Notes: generated by a model not told the origin, from the sequence alone. 64,000 bases of DNA from Chitinophaga sp. E66 (GCA_019285755.1 CP079103.1:186001-250000); one strand, 5' to 3'. Shown: positions 10,323 to 21,149, counted from the first letter of the stretch. Translations and numbers: made by a program.

Positions 10323-12106
10323 TCATCGTGCTGCCGGCGCTTCGGTAGATTTCCTTTCGCCGATCTGTTGGCGCCACATGGCATAATACAAGCCTTTTTC
10401 TTCGATCAGGGCATGGTGCGTGCCGGTTTCCACGATATGGCCTTTTTCAAGGACGTAGATACGGTCCGCATGCATGATGGTGGAAAGGCGGTGTGCGATC
10501 ATCACCGTGATATGTTCCTTACTGGATGTTACGTTCCGCACGGTTTGGGTGATTTCTTCTTCCGTGATGGAGTCCAGCGCGGAGGTGGCTTCGTCGAACA
10601 CCAGGAGCCTCGGTTGCCGCAGCAGGGCCCTGGCGATGGAGAGGCGTTGCTTCTCGCCGCCGGATATCTTAATACCGCCTTCACCGATCACCGTATCGAT
10701 CCCTTTCTCCGCTCGTGCCAGCAGGCTGTATGCGGATGCCCGTTGCAGGGCGCTCATCATGTCTTCTTCCGTAGCCCTGGGGTTGACGAACGCCAGGTTT
10801 TCCCGGATCGTGCCGGAGAACAGCTGCGTGTCCTGGGTAACGAAACCGAGCTGATGGCGCAGCTCCTCGATATCGATGTTGCCGGAGTCAATACCGTTAT
10901 ACTGGATATGGCCTTCGCCGGGTTTGTACAATCCTACCAGCAGTTTTACGAGCGTGGTCTTGCCGCTGCCTGAAGGGCCTACGAACGCGATAGTCTCGCC
11001 GGTCTTAACGGTGAAACTGATATCGTCGAGCGCTTTGTTCTTGGCGGTGATATGCTGGAACCCTACTTTCCGGAATGCCAGTTCGTTTACCAGCGATAAG
11101 CGTGCGGGGGTAGCCGGGGTTTCTTCCACGGGGGTACGAAGGATCCGCTGGAAGTTTTCCAGCGAAACCTGCGCTTCGCGGTAGGCGAGGATAATGTTGC
11201 CCAGCTCCTGCAAGGGACCGAAGAGGAAGAAGGAATACAACTGCAGCGAGATAAGTTGGCCGACAGACACCTGGTCGCCATAAATGAGATAGAGCAGCAG
11301 GAAGAGGATCGTCGAGCGGAGCAGGTTCACGAACGTGCCCTGCACGAATGCGATGCTGCGGACGCGCTTCACTTTTGTGAGCTCCAGCAGCAGGATCTTC
11401 ATGGTGTTGGCGTTCAGCCGGCGGATCTCCTGGTGCGTCAGCCCCAGGCTCTTTACCAGCTCAATATTCCGGAGCGATTCGGTAGTAGCGCCGGCCAGTA
11501 CGGTCGTTTCCTTTACGATGTTTTTCTGGATGGATTTGATGCGCTTGCTCAGCACGTTCATGAGCCATCCCAGCAGTACGGAGCCGCCAAAATACACGAA
11601 CACCAGCGACCAGTGCACCCTGAACGCGAAGATCATCACGAACACGACGCCCACGAGGGTGGTGAAAAGGATATTGATGAACTGGGAGATGAATTTTTCG
11701 GTATCGAGGCGGACTTTCTGCAGCACTGCGAGGGTTTCGCCGGAACGCTGGTCTTCGAACTCCTGGTAGGGCAACCGCATGGAATGGCGGAGGCCGTCGG
11801 TGTACATCTGGGCGCCGAGGCGCTGGGTGATGGCGCTCACGAAGTAATCCTGGAATGCCTTGGCTATCCTGGAAATCATGGCTACGCCGATGGAAGCCAG
11901 CAAAAGCAGCATTACGCCATAGAGATATTGGTTTTCATTGCGGGGGCGCCATTGTCAAACGTAGTGGGGCTATTGGCGAAGCGGTCTACGATCTCGCCGA
12001 AGATCCAGGGATCCAGGAGGGAGAAGACCTGGTTCACCGTTGCCAGCAGCAGGGCGGCCACTACCAGCCACTTATAATTTTTGAGGTACTGCAAAAGTAA
12101 TTTCAT
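10323..12106 (-). CDS. ABC transporter, fused membrane and ATPase domains
   Basis: About 594 residues of a homodimeric exporter half-transporter of the MsbA/multidrug type. The N-terminal 310 residues hold six membrane segments (first: WLVVAALLLATVNQVFSLLD). The ATPase domain has Walker A GPSGSGKTT, Q-loop FVTQDTQLFSG, signature SGGEKQR, Walker B LLVFDEATSALD and switch His AHRLS, all intact, so it should hydrolyse ATP. One base is lost near 11937, splitting the first 64 codons from the rest. The substrate cannot be read from the sequence. The gene is monocistronic, next to DUF983. Confidence 0.9.
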
Positions 12107-12110
12107 GGGG

Positions 12111-12118
12111 CAAAGTTA
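12111..12118 (-). promoter_or_regulatory. Leaderless promoter box of ABC exporter
   Basis: TAACTTTG on the minus strand lies four bases before the ATG at 12106, leaving no room for a leader or ribosome-binding site. Confidence 0.6.
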
Positions 12119-12137
12119 GGGTTATTTGATTCCCTAA

Positions 12138-12153
12138 CGGTGTTGCGACACCG
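12138..12153. other. Small hairpin between divergent genes
   Basis: CGGTGT-TGCG-ACACCG, six perfect pairs with a four-base loop, in the 212-bp gap between the ABC exporter and the EF-G-like gene. It is not in terminator position for either gene; role unknown. Confidence 0.4.
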
Positions 12154-12318
12154 ATTTTAAACTGGACTTATCACGGTATTTACCCTAAAAATTGCGTAAT
12201 TTAATATGCGGCCGGGAAGGTCATCCTCCAGCATGTTATGAGCCTCGCAAACTGATACTTTTCTCCCAGAACGGCAAACCCACTCGCCCCGGCGCTTCAC
12301 CCGCAAAATCATTGCCGT

Positions 12319-14453
12319 ATGAAAACGTATGACGAAAAACACATTAAAAACGTTGTGCTCATTGGCGCTGCCAAGAGCGGCAAAACGACGCTGGCCGAAG
12401 ACATGCTCTTCGAGGCCGGCATTATCCCAAAACGCGGCTCCGTGGAGGAGCGAAACACCATTTCGGACTATCACGAAGTAGAGCACGCCCGCGGTAACTC
12501 CGTGTATGCCACCACACTTCACACCGAATGGCGCGATTACAAGATAAATATCATCGACACCCCCGGCCTGGAAGATTTCATGGGCGAAGTGGCTTCCTCC
12601 ATCCGTGTGTGCGACACCGCGGTCATGCTCCTCCATGCCTATAACGGTGTGGAGGTAGGCACCGAACAGATCTGGGATTATGTAGACCGCTACAATAAAC
12701 CCACCATCCTGGCCATCAACCAACTGGACCACGAAAACGCCAACTACCAGCAGGTGCTCGAACAGGCCCGCCGGTTCTTCGGCCCCGCCGTTACGGTCAT
12801 GCAGTACCCCGTTAACCAGGGGCCCGGCTTCAATGCCATCATCGACCTCCTGAAAATGACCATGTACCGCTTCCCCGCCGGAGGCGGAAAACCCGAAAAG
12901 CTGCCCATCCCCGAAGAAGAAAAAACCCAGGCAGACGAATGGCATAACACCCTCGTCGAAAAAGCCGCCGAAAATGACGACGCCCTCATGGAACTGTATT
13001 TCGAAAAAGGCAGTTTGGATGAGGACGAGCTTCGGCAGGGCCTGAAGATCGGGATGATGAAGCACCAGGTGTTCCCCGTTTTCTGCCTCAGCGCCCTCCG
13101 CAATATGGGCAGCGGCAGGATGATGGGATTCATCGATAACGTAGCCCCATCCGCCGTGGAAATGCCCCGGAAATCACGGAAGACGGCCGCGAAATACCCT
13201 ACGACCCCGCTGGCCCCACCTGCCTGTTCGTGTTCAAGACCCTCCTGGAACCCCACATCGGCAAACTCTCCTTCTTTAAAGTCATGAGCGGTGAAGTGAA
13301 AGCCGGCCAGGAGCTCTTCAACGAAAAAGGCAGTACCTCCGAACGCCTGAACCAGCTGTTCATCGCCGATGGCAAGAACCGCCAGCAAGTAGACCGCCTG
13401 CGCTCAGGCGATATCGGCTGTACCCTCAAACTGAAAAATACTTTCACCAATCATACCCTCAACGATCCTAAATTCAGCGCCCGGATCGATCCCATTCATT
13501 TCCCGCCGCCGCGTGTTCGCACCGCCATCATAGCCAAAAACAAGGCGGATGATGAAAAGCTCGGCGAGGTGCTCAACGAGATCCACATGGAAGACCCCAC
13601 ACTGGAAGTGGAATATAACCGGGAACTGAAACAGGTCATCCTCCACGGGCAGGGCGAACTGCACCTGGCCGTTACCAAATGGCGGCTGGAGCATATCTAT
13701 AACATGCAGGTGGAATACCTGCCCGCCCGCATCCCTTACCGCGAAACCATCCAAAAATCGGCGCAGGCCAATTACCGCCATAAGAAGCAATCAGGCGGCG
13801 CGGGACAGTTCGGGAGGTGTTCATGAAGATCGAGCCCTGGTTCGAAGGGATGCCCGTTAACAAGGAATTCCCGGTCCGCGAAACCGAGGAGATCGCCCTC
13901 AGCTGGGGCGGCAAGCTGGTGTTCAACAATTGCATCGTTGGCGGCGCCATCGATGCGCGGTTCCTTCCTTCCATCCTGAAAGGCGTTATGGAAAAGATGC
14001 AGGAAGGCCCCTCACCGGCTCCTATGTGCGTGATGTACGGGTAAGCGTGTACGACGGCAAAATGCACCCTGTAGACAGCAACGATATCTCCTTCAAGATC
14101 GCCGGGATGATGGCTTTCCGGGAGGCGTTCCACCAGGCGGCCCCCAGCTCCTGGAGCCGGTGTACGACCTGGAAGCCTCCGCGCCCGATGTGATGATGGG
14201 CGACATTATGAGCGAGCTGCAAAGCCACCGGAGCATTATCACCGGCATGGATTCCGGCAACACCCGGCAGGTCATAAAGGCCCGTACGCCGCAGGCCGAA
14301 CTGGACCACCTCTACGCCGCCCTCCGTAACGTGACGCAGGGGAAGGCGAAAGTATCCGCCATCTTCGCGGAATATGCGCCCGTTCCGGCAGAGGTACAGA
14401 AGAAGCTCAGCGAAGACTACAGAAAAGTTGAGCAACAGAATGGTCAACATTAA
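12319..14453 (+). CDS. EF-G paralogue of the EF-G2 type, with altered GTPase centre
   Basis: About 712 residues after restoring single bases near 13165, 13818, 14007 and 14140. Domain order is that of EF-G: G domain, domain II (LLEPHIGKLSFFKVMSGEVKAG), domains III to V (GELHLAVTKWRLE, GGAIDARFLPSILKGV, PVYDLEASAP). P-loop GAAKSGKTTL and NQLD are recognisable, but switch I lacks the RGITI text (ARGNSVYAT) and the catalytic His after DTPG is replaced: DTPGLEDF instead of DTPGHVDF. A Bacteroides EF-G paralogue, EF-G2, translocates without GTP hydrolysis and supports growth under starvation; this protein has the same look. It is therefore probably a starvation translation factor, not the main EF-G or a tetracycline-protection protein. 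It is monocistronic. Confidence 0.82.
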
Positions 14454-14482
14454 ATAATCTTCAGGATGCAAATCCCTTAAGG

Positions 14483-14513
14483 CCTGTGAAAGTGATTTCA
14501 CAGGCCTTTTTCG
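14483..14513 (+). terminator. Terminator after EF-G-like gene
   Basis: AAGGCCTGTGAAA and TTTCACAGGCCTT form a 12-13 bp stem around a short GTGA loop, followed by TTTTCG. Confidence 0.85.
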
Positions 14514-14578
14514 TAACCAGCCGGCGCCTGGTGTAACCATAAAAGACTGTAATTATCTTACAGACAATGCGTTGCGCC

Positions 14579-14633
14579 GTAATCGGCCTCTAATTGGCCT
14601 CTAATCGGCCTGTAATCGGCCTGTAATCGGCCT
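14579..14633. repeat. 11-nt phased array A
   Basis: Five consecutive 11-nt units in exact register, consensus (c/g)TAATcGGCCT. It lies in the convergent gap between the EF-G-like gene and comM, after the terminator. The variant TAATTGGCCT also occurs in array G at 63.6 kb. Confidence 0.85.
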
Positions 14634-14682
14634 TTTGCGGTTTTTGCAAATTGTATCTGCGGTTAATTCCGAAGGATTTGCA

Positions 14683-16242
14683 TCATATCCCTTGTCCCCA
14701 GCTCGCCCGGTCCAGCGTACGGAATTGTATGGCCCCGGCGATATGTTGCGGGGCTATGCGCTCGCTGGCGTCCAGGTCGGCGATGGTGCGGGCTACTTTC
14801 AGGATACGGTCGTAGGCCCTGGCACTCAATTGCAGCTTGTTCATGGCCGTGGAAAGCAGCTGCCGCGCCTCAGGTCCCAGGCTGCAATGTTTCTCCAGCT
14901 GAGCGCTGTTCATCTGGGCGTTGCAGTAAGCATCCGGTTGCATTTTGCGCTGCCCGGTATGAGGCGTAGGGACGAACCGCAGGGATTGCAGCTCCCTTGC
15001 CGCCATCACCCTGCGCGGATATCCTCGCTGCGCTCAGGTGGAGGCGAATCCGACAGGGCATGCGGCTGGACAGGAGTAACTTCCACATGCAGGTCGATAC
15101 GGTCTAAAAGAGGCCCGGAAATGCGGTTAAGGTACTTGCGCACCACGCCGGGATGACAGGTACAAGGCTTCTCGGGATGGTTGAAGTAGCCGCAAGGACA
15201 AGGGTTCATGCTGGCCACGAGCTGAAACGTTGCAGGGAACTCCATGGCCTGCCTTGCCCGGGAAATGCTGACGCATCTTTCTTCCATAGGCTGACGTAAC
15301 ACCTCCAGCACGGAACGGCGGTATTCCGGCAACTCATCCAGGAACAGGATGCCGTGCTGCGCCAGCGAGATCTCCCGGGCTGGGGATGCTTCCGCCGCCC
15401 ACCATCGCCATTTCGCTGATGGTATGATGGGGCGAACGGAAGGGGCGGGAGGTAAGGATGCCGTCTGCCGCGTTCAGCTTGCCCGCTACCGAATGGATGC
15501 GCGTGGTTTCCAAAGCTTCCGCCAGGGTAAGCGGCGGAAGGATCGTCGGCAGCCTTCGCGCCAGCATTGTTTTACCGGCTCCCGGAGGCCCCACGAGCAG
15601 GATGTTATGCCCGCCCGCCGCGGCGATTTCCATCGCCCGCTTGATCGTTTCCTGTCCTTTTACTTCGGAGAAATCCAGCCCGGCCGCAAAACCCGGCTGA
15701 TAGGCCGCAGCCGGTTCCGGTTCCCGCTGCTCCCTGCCTTCCAGGAAAGCCAATACTTCGCGGAGGTGCGTCATGCCGTAGACGTTGATCCCTTCCACCA
15801 TCGCCGCTTCCAGGGCGTTCTGCTGCGGGAGGATCATGCCGGCGAACCCTTCCTGCCGGGCGCGCATGGCCATCGGAAGCGCCCCGCGCACAGGGCGCAT
15901 GGCGCCATCCAGCCCCAGCTCTCCCATAATGATGAAAGACCCTATCGCCTGCGCAAAGACCGCCTGCTCCGAAGCTGCCAGGATGCCCAGCGCAATCGGC
16001 AGGTCATACGCCGCGCCTGCTTTGCGGATATCCGCAGGAGCCATGTTCACCACCGTGCGCAACCGCGGCATCTTGTAGCCGATGTTCTTAATCACCGTCT
16101 CTATCCGGTATTCGCTTTCCTTAACGGCATTGTCGGGCAGGCCCACAAGACAAAACCTGGTGCCCTGGCCTACGTTGACTTCAATTGTAATGGTAATGGC
16201 ATCCACGCCGTGAATGGCGCTGCCGAAAACTCTGACGAGCAT
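14683..16242 (-). CDS. comM: YifB/ComM family Mg-chelatase-like AAA ATPase
   Basis: About 520 residues after restoring bases near 15376 and 15010. The N-terminal domain (GVDAITITIEVNVGQGT, VNMAPADIRKAGAAYDLPIALGIL) is the Lon-substrate-like fold of this family. The ATPase has Walker A GPPGAGKTM and Walker B ILFLDELPEY, followed by a Cys cluster (NPCPCGYF, CTCHPG) and arginine-finger/sensor text LLDRIDLHVEV. In other bacteria ComM is a hexameric branch-migration helicase that helps integrate DNA in natural transformation. The ATG at 16242 (MLVRVFGSAIHG) was chosen as the family-typical start over a TTG twelve bases upstream. Confidence 0.9.
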
Positions 16243-16279
16243 GGGAACAAACAATGTTAGTGAAACATGAAGATAGGGA

Positions 16280-17612
16280 TTAATCCATCTTCATGTTGTT
16301 CAGCAGATCAATTACTTTTTCCTTCCGCAGGATCAGGTAACCAATCTTCTCTTTCGCGATCCCATCGCGCAGCTCATAGGTAAAATGCAGGTTGTCTTCG
16401 ATCACTTCCGATTGGAAATACTTGAAAATGATCTTGGGCTCTTCCGTAATTCCTCTGCAATCTCATACAGGTGGGTCGACAGGATATAGAGACAGCGGCG
16501 GTTCTGTAGCAATCCACGGATCACCGCCAGCGAGCAGTTCTTCGCATCTTCCACGTTGGTGCCTTTGAACATTTCATCTATCAGGATCAACCAGTTCTTG
16601 CCATCGCTGATCTTGATGATGGTGTTCTTGATGCGCTGCACTTCGTTATAGAAATAGCTTTCGCCCTTGAAGATATTATCCTTCACATCGATGTTCGACA
16701 GGATGCCGTGGAAGAAGCTCAGCGTCATCGACTGTGCCGGCACGCCCATCCCCAGGTGCGCCAGGAACACGGAGATGCCTACCGCTTTGATGAACGTCGT
16801 TTTTCCCGCCATGTTGGCGCCCGTGAGGAATATAAACCCTCTGTCGGGTTCCATGGTCACATCATACGCCACCGGCTGTGGTAAAATGAGGTGATAGAGT
16901 TGTTTGATGGCGATATGCGGTTTGATCTCTTCCGTAAACTCCGGGAAATGCAGGCCGAACCGGAGGATCGCCTGGGCCATGCTATGGTAGGCATCCAGCT
17001 GGGTGTAGATTTCGGTGAGCTCCCACAACACTTTTTATATTTCTTGCGGATGGCGCGGTCGTACCGGAGAATTTCGCTGGAAGTGAGCCTGCCTTCGTCG
17101 GAGAGTTGTACGATAGCGTGGAATTCATCTTTGTTGATGAGCACGCGCGCCCTTTCCAGCATCATGCGCAGGTTGGCGGGAGCCGTTTCGGTGTCGATCT
17201 CCTCCGTCAGCGACCGGAAGCCGCGAATGAGATTAAGCAGCTGCTCAAACGAGAATTTGATGAACCCGAAGTCGGGCGCGTAGATCGTTTTGGTGATGAT
17301 GGTGTTGAGATACAACGCCAGTCCGCCGCTGCTCGAAATCGGTTCTATCTCCGCATTAAGATAATTCTCCACGACCACGATGGTCCCGTTGCTAATGGCT
17401 TTGGGCCAGGCTTTCTCGTTTTCCAAAAGGTACTGCAGCATTTGCTGGCGGTTCTGGATTGAAGAGATATCTTTCAGCGGCTGGCCGAAAAGTTTGCGCA
17501 GATACTCCCGCCCGCCGGCGGTAGTGGTAAAATCCAGTTTGTAGAATAGGGAATACTCGTCTTCACGGTTGAAGATCGAAAGATCGAGGTACGTTGTTTT
17601 GTCCAGCTCCAT
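16280..17612 (-). CDS. MutS-like ATPase without the mismatch-binding domain
   Basis: About 444 residues, with frameshifts near 17040 and 16445. It has a MutS core/lever-like helical region followed by the MutS ATPase: Walker A TGANMAGKTT, then FKGESYFYNEV, Walker B LILIDEMFKGT and STHLYEI. The start MELDKTTYLDLSIF leaves no room for the N-terminal mismatch-recognition and connector domains of MutS (about 850 residues), nor is there a Smr tail as in MutS2. Such short MutS homologues are common in Bacteroidota and their task is unknown. The gene lies 37 bases behind comM, so transcription into comM is not implied: MutS-like is upstream and both are read on the minus strand. Confidence 0.8.
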
Positions 17613-17685
17613 GCACAGGCGTTTTCGTGAAATTACAATGAAACAATCTAACGGGAAAGATGCCGGTCGTGGTTTTTTCCATAAA

Positions 17686-17714
17686 AAAAAGCGCCGCCGT
17701 TGCCGGGGGCGCTA
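17686..17714 (-). terminator. Terminator after dihydroorotase
   Basis: On the minus strand AGCGCCCCC pairs with GGCGGCGCT-type bases of 17690-17698 and is followed by eight T. It lies 25 bases downstream of the dihydroorotase stop. Confidence 0.7.
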
Positions 17715-17738
17715 TCTTAGTAGAAGGTTATGTTCCGC

Positions 17739-19074
17739 TTAGGCGTTGAATAACAGCCGTTGGCCCTGTTGTTGTTCGTTGAATACGCCATTTTCATAAG
17801 CGAGGTGACCGCTCACGAAAGTATGGGTAACGGCAGCCGGGAATGCATGCCCTTCGAAGGGGCTCCAGCCACATTTGTAGTAAATATTGTCTTTGGTGAC
17901 GTTGGTCGCCGCATTGAGATCCACGATCACGGCGTCTGCCCAATACCCTTCGCGCAGGAAGCCTCTTTCACGGATGCGGAAGCATTCGGCGGGAGCATGG
18001 CTCATTTTGCGCACCAGTTGTTCGATGGTAAAACGGCCGGCCTTTACCTGTTCCAGCATCATGAGCAGGCTGTGTTGTACCAATGGAACGCCAGAGGGCG
18101 CCTGCAGGTAAGGCTGCAGCTTTTCGTCCCAGTGTGTGGGGCGTGGTCGGTTGCGATGATGTCCAGACGGTCGTCCAGCAGGCCTTTCCACAGTGCTTCG
18201 CGGTGATGCGGTGCTTTGATGGCGGGATTGCATTTGATGAGGTTGCCGTATTGCGCGTAATCGTCTGCCGTGAACCAGAGGTGATGTACGCACACTTCAG
18301 CAGTGATACGCTTTTCGGACAATGGCAGCATATTGCTGAATAGTTGCAGTTCCTTCTCGGTGGATATATGCAGGATGTGCAGGCGGGAGTTGTGTTTCTT
18401 TGCAAACTGGATCGCTACGAGCGAAGATTCGAAGCAGGCTTCCTCGTTACGGATGAGCGGATGGTCAGCAGCGGTGAGCTGGTCGCCTTTCGCTTGTTTG
18501 AATTCCTCCATGTTGGCGCGGATGATCTTTTCATCTTCGCAGTGCGTGGCGATGAGCAGTTCCGTTTGACCGAAGATCTTTTCCAGCGTGAGGTAGTTAT
18601 CAACCAGCATGTTGCCGGTAGAAGACCCCATGAAGATCTTCACGCCGCAGACGCGGTCTTTCTTTGCATTCGTCTTCAGTACTTCTTCAGCGTTGTCGTT
18701 TGCGACGCCCATGAAGAAACTGTAGTTGGCCAGGGAGGTATTGGCGGCGATATCGTATTTTTCTTCGAGGCGCTCCTGTGTAACGGCTTCCGGTTTGGTG
18801 TTGGGCATTTCCATGAAGGAGGTGGTGCCCCGGCCACGGCGGCCCTGGCTTCGTGACGGATATCCGCCTTGTGGGTGAGGCCCGGCTCACGGAAATGCAC
18901 CTGGTCGTCGATCACGCCGGGGAGCAGGAATTTTCCGGTGCCGTCGATCTCGTTGCCTGTTTCGCCGATCTCTGCCGCGATCTTTTCGATACGGCCATTG
19001 CGGATGAGGACATCGCCAACGGTGGTAGTGCCTTCGTTAACGATGGATATATTCTTGATGATAGTGTTTTGCAT
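17739..19074 (-). CDS. pyrC: Dihydroorotase
   Basis: About 445 residues, class I length, after restoring bases near 18830 and 18135. It closes carbamoyl-aspartate to dihydroorotate in pyrimidine synthesis. Metal ligands are visible: HFREPG (HxR), the carbamylated-Lys site [25 protein letters not shown] and the catalytic-Asp loop TDHAPHT. An allantoinase or hydantoinase is less likely given HFREPG and the KIFMGSS context, but cannot be excluded by eye. Promoter TACCTTTG ends four bases before the ATG, so the mRNA is probably leaderless. The porT-like gene lies 17 bases upstream on the same strand. Confidence 0.87.
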
Positions 19075-19078
19075 GCCG

Positions 19079-19086
19079 CAAAGGTA
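19079..19086 (-). promoter_or_regulatory. Leaderless promoter box of pyrC
   Basis: TACCTTTG on the minus strand, four bases before the ATG at 19074 and just behind the porT-like stop. Confidence 0.6.
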
Positions 19087-19091
19087 ATGCT

Positions 19092-19811
19092 TTACCCTTG
19101 CAGATGGATGGAAAACACGATGGTGCGGGTGTTAAGCTGATCGAGGACGCGGGAGTACCGGAGGTTCGGGTCTTTCACGTGCACATCGTTCAGGCCGTTG
19201 CTGATCTTGAACTCGGGGGTGAAGATGAAGGAAGGGAAGTAGATCTCGAACCCGGCGCCGATCTCATATCCGTATGCCGTTTTGTTGATCTTCACCAGAT
19301 CCTCTGCACGGCGGAGCCCCTTATTAGACGCAAGGTCATAGTCCAGTTTCATACCTGCGATCGTGTACACGCGGAGGTTGCCGATGCGGTCGGATTTGAA
19401 TTTGATCTGGAGCGGGAAGGAAGCGGTGATGGATTCCACTTTCTTCTCGGTGGCCCGTTCCGGGTAATTTTCCTTGTAATAGAGGTTCTTATTGGCGAAG
19501 AACAGCTGAGGGTTGAAGCGGAGGTCGAACCGGTGGTTAAAGCGCAGGTTGGCCAGCAAACCCACGTTAAAGCCCATGGTCTTGAGTGGCTCGGCTACCA
19601 TGATAGAGTCCTGTTGCAGGAAGATATCGCTGTGCGTGAGGCGCAGATGGCTCTGGTTGACGGCCAGGGTGATGCCGAAGTAATAGGGTTTGCTGTCGTG
19701 CTCTTCCATATTGAGCTGTGCCTCAGCGGGGAGGGCGCCCAGGAGGAAAACGGCCAGCGCTAGCGGGTGGCGCAGTACACGGAACAGATTCCGAAAGTTA
19801 GCGTTTTGCAT
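19092..19811 (-). CDS. porT: PorT/SprT-like outer-membrane beta-barrel protein
   Basis: 239 residues, intact. A signal peptide ends LPAEAQ; the rest is an eight-stranded-type barrel with alternating strands (YYFGITLAVNQSHLRL, FNVGLLANLRFNHRFDLRFNPQLFF, TASFPLQIKFKSD, YGYEIGAGFEIYFPSFIFTPEFKIS) and a terminal aromatic-poor strand RTIVFSIHLQG. PorT is needed for assembly of the type IX secretion system. The position directly behind ubiE matches the neighbourhood seen in other Bacteroidota and supports the call. A sorting-domain cargo is encoded at 3.2-4.8 kb. The first 52 coding bases overlap the end of ubiE in another frame. Confidence 0.8.
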   Translation of the reverse strand: MQNANFRNLFRVLRHPLALAVFLLGALPAEAQLNMEEHDSKPYYFGITLAVNQSHLRLTHSDIFLQQDSIMVAEPLKTMGFNVGLLANLRFNHRFDLRFNPQLFFANKNLYYKENYPERATEKKVESITASFPLQIKFKSDRIGNLRVYTIAGMKLDYDLASNKGLRRAEDLVKINKTAYGYEIGAGFEIYFPSFIFTPEFKISNGLNDVHVKDPNLRYSRVLDQLNTRTIVFSIHLQG

Positions 19812-20501
19812 GTAACTTCTTGAAAACCAACTTTTTAAGGATATCGCATCATCTCCTGGCCTTGCGGCATCTCTTTCACGGAACTCGGCAGATATGAATA
19901 GGCTGCTTTATTGCGGGCTATCAGTTTGCCGATGGTAGGTGTAATATAACGAAAATAAAAATTATATAATTGTTTGACCGGGAAAGCTGTCGGGTTGGAG
20001 AATTCGAGGATGACGGCCATGCCGCCGGGTTTGAGGACGCGGCACATTTCGCCGAGGCCTTTGCCAGGTTTTCGAAGTTCCGGACGCCGAAGGCCGCCGT
20101 TATGGCATCAAACGTTGCATCGGGAAAACTTATTGTTTCGGAGTCTCCGGTCTGTAAGGTGATTTTATCGCTGAAGCCGGCTTTGGCTACTTTCTCCCGG
20201 CCGATTTCGAGCATGCCTTCGGAAATATCGATGCCGGTGATCTTGTCGGGTTGGAGCATACGCTGGGCCATGATGGCCACATCGCCGGTCCCCGTGGCTA
20301 CGTCGAGCAGGTTCTTAGGGGCCAGGGCTTCAGTTCCCGGAGGGCCACTTTACGCCACCAGACGTCGATCCCGAGGCTCATAAAATGGTTCATGAAATCG
20401 TAACGGCCTGCAATATCGTTGAACATGCTGGCCATCTGCTCCTTCTTGCTTAATTTTGACCCTTCAAAAGGAACCACTTTCTGTACGTCGTTGCTCGTCA
20501 T
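19760..20501 (-). CDS. ubiE: Demethylmenaquinone methyltransferase
   Basis: About 247 residues. It methylates demethylmenaquinone with SAM in the last step of menaquinone synthesis. Motifs: FNDIAGRYDFMNHFMSLGID, SAM loop VATGTGDVAIMA, GIDISEGML, FGVRNFEN, LEFSNP and YLPSSV. Bases are lost near 20330 and 20065. An in-frame TAA at 19835-19837 interrupts the C-terminus, yet the same frame then reads KVGFQEVTCKTLTFG and ends CATR at 19760-19762, matching the family's usual C-terminus. Two compensating indels around CCTTAAAAA are the simplest explanation. The end overlaps the porT-like start by 52 bases. Confidence 0.88.
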
Positions 20502-20508
20502 AATGGGG

Positions 20509-20516
20509 CAAAGGTA
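20509..20516 (-). promoter_or_regulatory. Promoter box of ubiE
   Basis: TACCTTTG on the minus strand, seven bases before the ATG at 20501, so the leader is absent or only a few bases long. Confidence 0.6.
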
Positions 20517-20540
20517 ACAGAGGCCGCAAATGGAAAAATT

Positions 20541-21149
20541 ATGGTGATCAAATCTGCAGAATACCTCATCAGCAACGTCGACTGGGAAAAGTGCCCCACG
20601 GCCGACAAACCGGAGTATGCCTTCATCGGCCGCTCCAACGTCGGCAAATCGAGCCTGATCAACCTGCTGACCAGCCGTGAAAAGCTGGCAAAGACCTCCG
20701 GCACGCCGGGTAAAACGCAGCTGATCAACCACTTCCTGATCAATAATCAATGGTACCTGGTGGATTTGCCGGGTTACGGCTTCGCGAAAGTGTCGCAGGG
20801 CCAACGTAAGGCATGGGAACGGATGATCGAGGATTATCTCCGCAAAAGGCCCAACCTGATGAATGTGTTTGTGCTGATCGACAGCCGGCATACGCCGCAG
20901 AAGTTGGATATCGATTTCGTTAACCAGCTCGGCGAATGGAACATACCGTTCCAGCTTGTGTTCACGAAGGCAGACAAGAATACGCAGCTGGAAACCAGCC
21001 GTAATACGAAAGCTTTTCTCAACAAGCTCCGCGAGACCTGGCAGTTCCTGCCCGCGAGCTATGTAACTTCAACGGTTAAGAAGACGGGCCGCGATCAGAT
21101 CCTGGCGTTTATCGAGGAAATGAACGCGCGCTTCCAGGGCATCGCCTAA
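20541..21149 (+). CDS. engB: Ribosome biogenesis GTPase YihA/YsxC/EngB
   Basis: 202 residues, intact. An essential TRAFAC GTPase used in large-subunit maturation. G1 GRSNVGKSS, G2 region KTSGTPGKTQ, G3 DLPGYGFAKV, G4 TKADKN and a G5-like TSTVKKTG are all present. The gene is divergent from ubiE with a 39-base gap and convergent with ykuK; the two stop codons overlap (21146-21149). Confidence 0.95.
   Translation: MVIKSAEYLISNVDWEKCPTADKPEYAFIGRSNVGKSSLINLLTSREKLAKTSGTPGKTQLINHFLINNQWYLVDLPGYGFAKVSQGQRKAWERMIEDYLRKRPNLMNVFVLIDSRHTPQKLDIDFVNQLGEWNIPFQLVFTKADKNTQLETSRNTKAFLNKLRETWQFLPASYVTSTVKKTGRDQILAFIEEMNARFQGIA

Noticed and set aside
12138..12153. Terminator
   Set aside because: No T run and no gene ending there; kept only as a small hairpin.
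13150..14150. Programmed frameshifts in the EF-G-like gene
   Set aside because: Four shifts in one gene, each healed by one base in a C or G run, match the assembly-wide error pattern.
12319..14453. Tetracycline ribosome-protection protein
   Set aside because: The altered switch I and DTPGLEDF resemble Bacteroidota EF-G2; no resistance context or mobile element nearby.
16280..17612. Full MutS or MutS2
   Set aside because: Too short, without mismatch-recognition or Smr domains.
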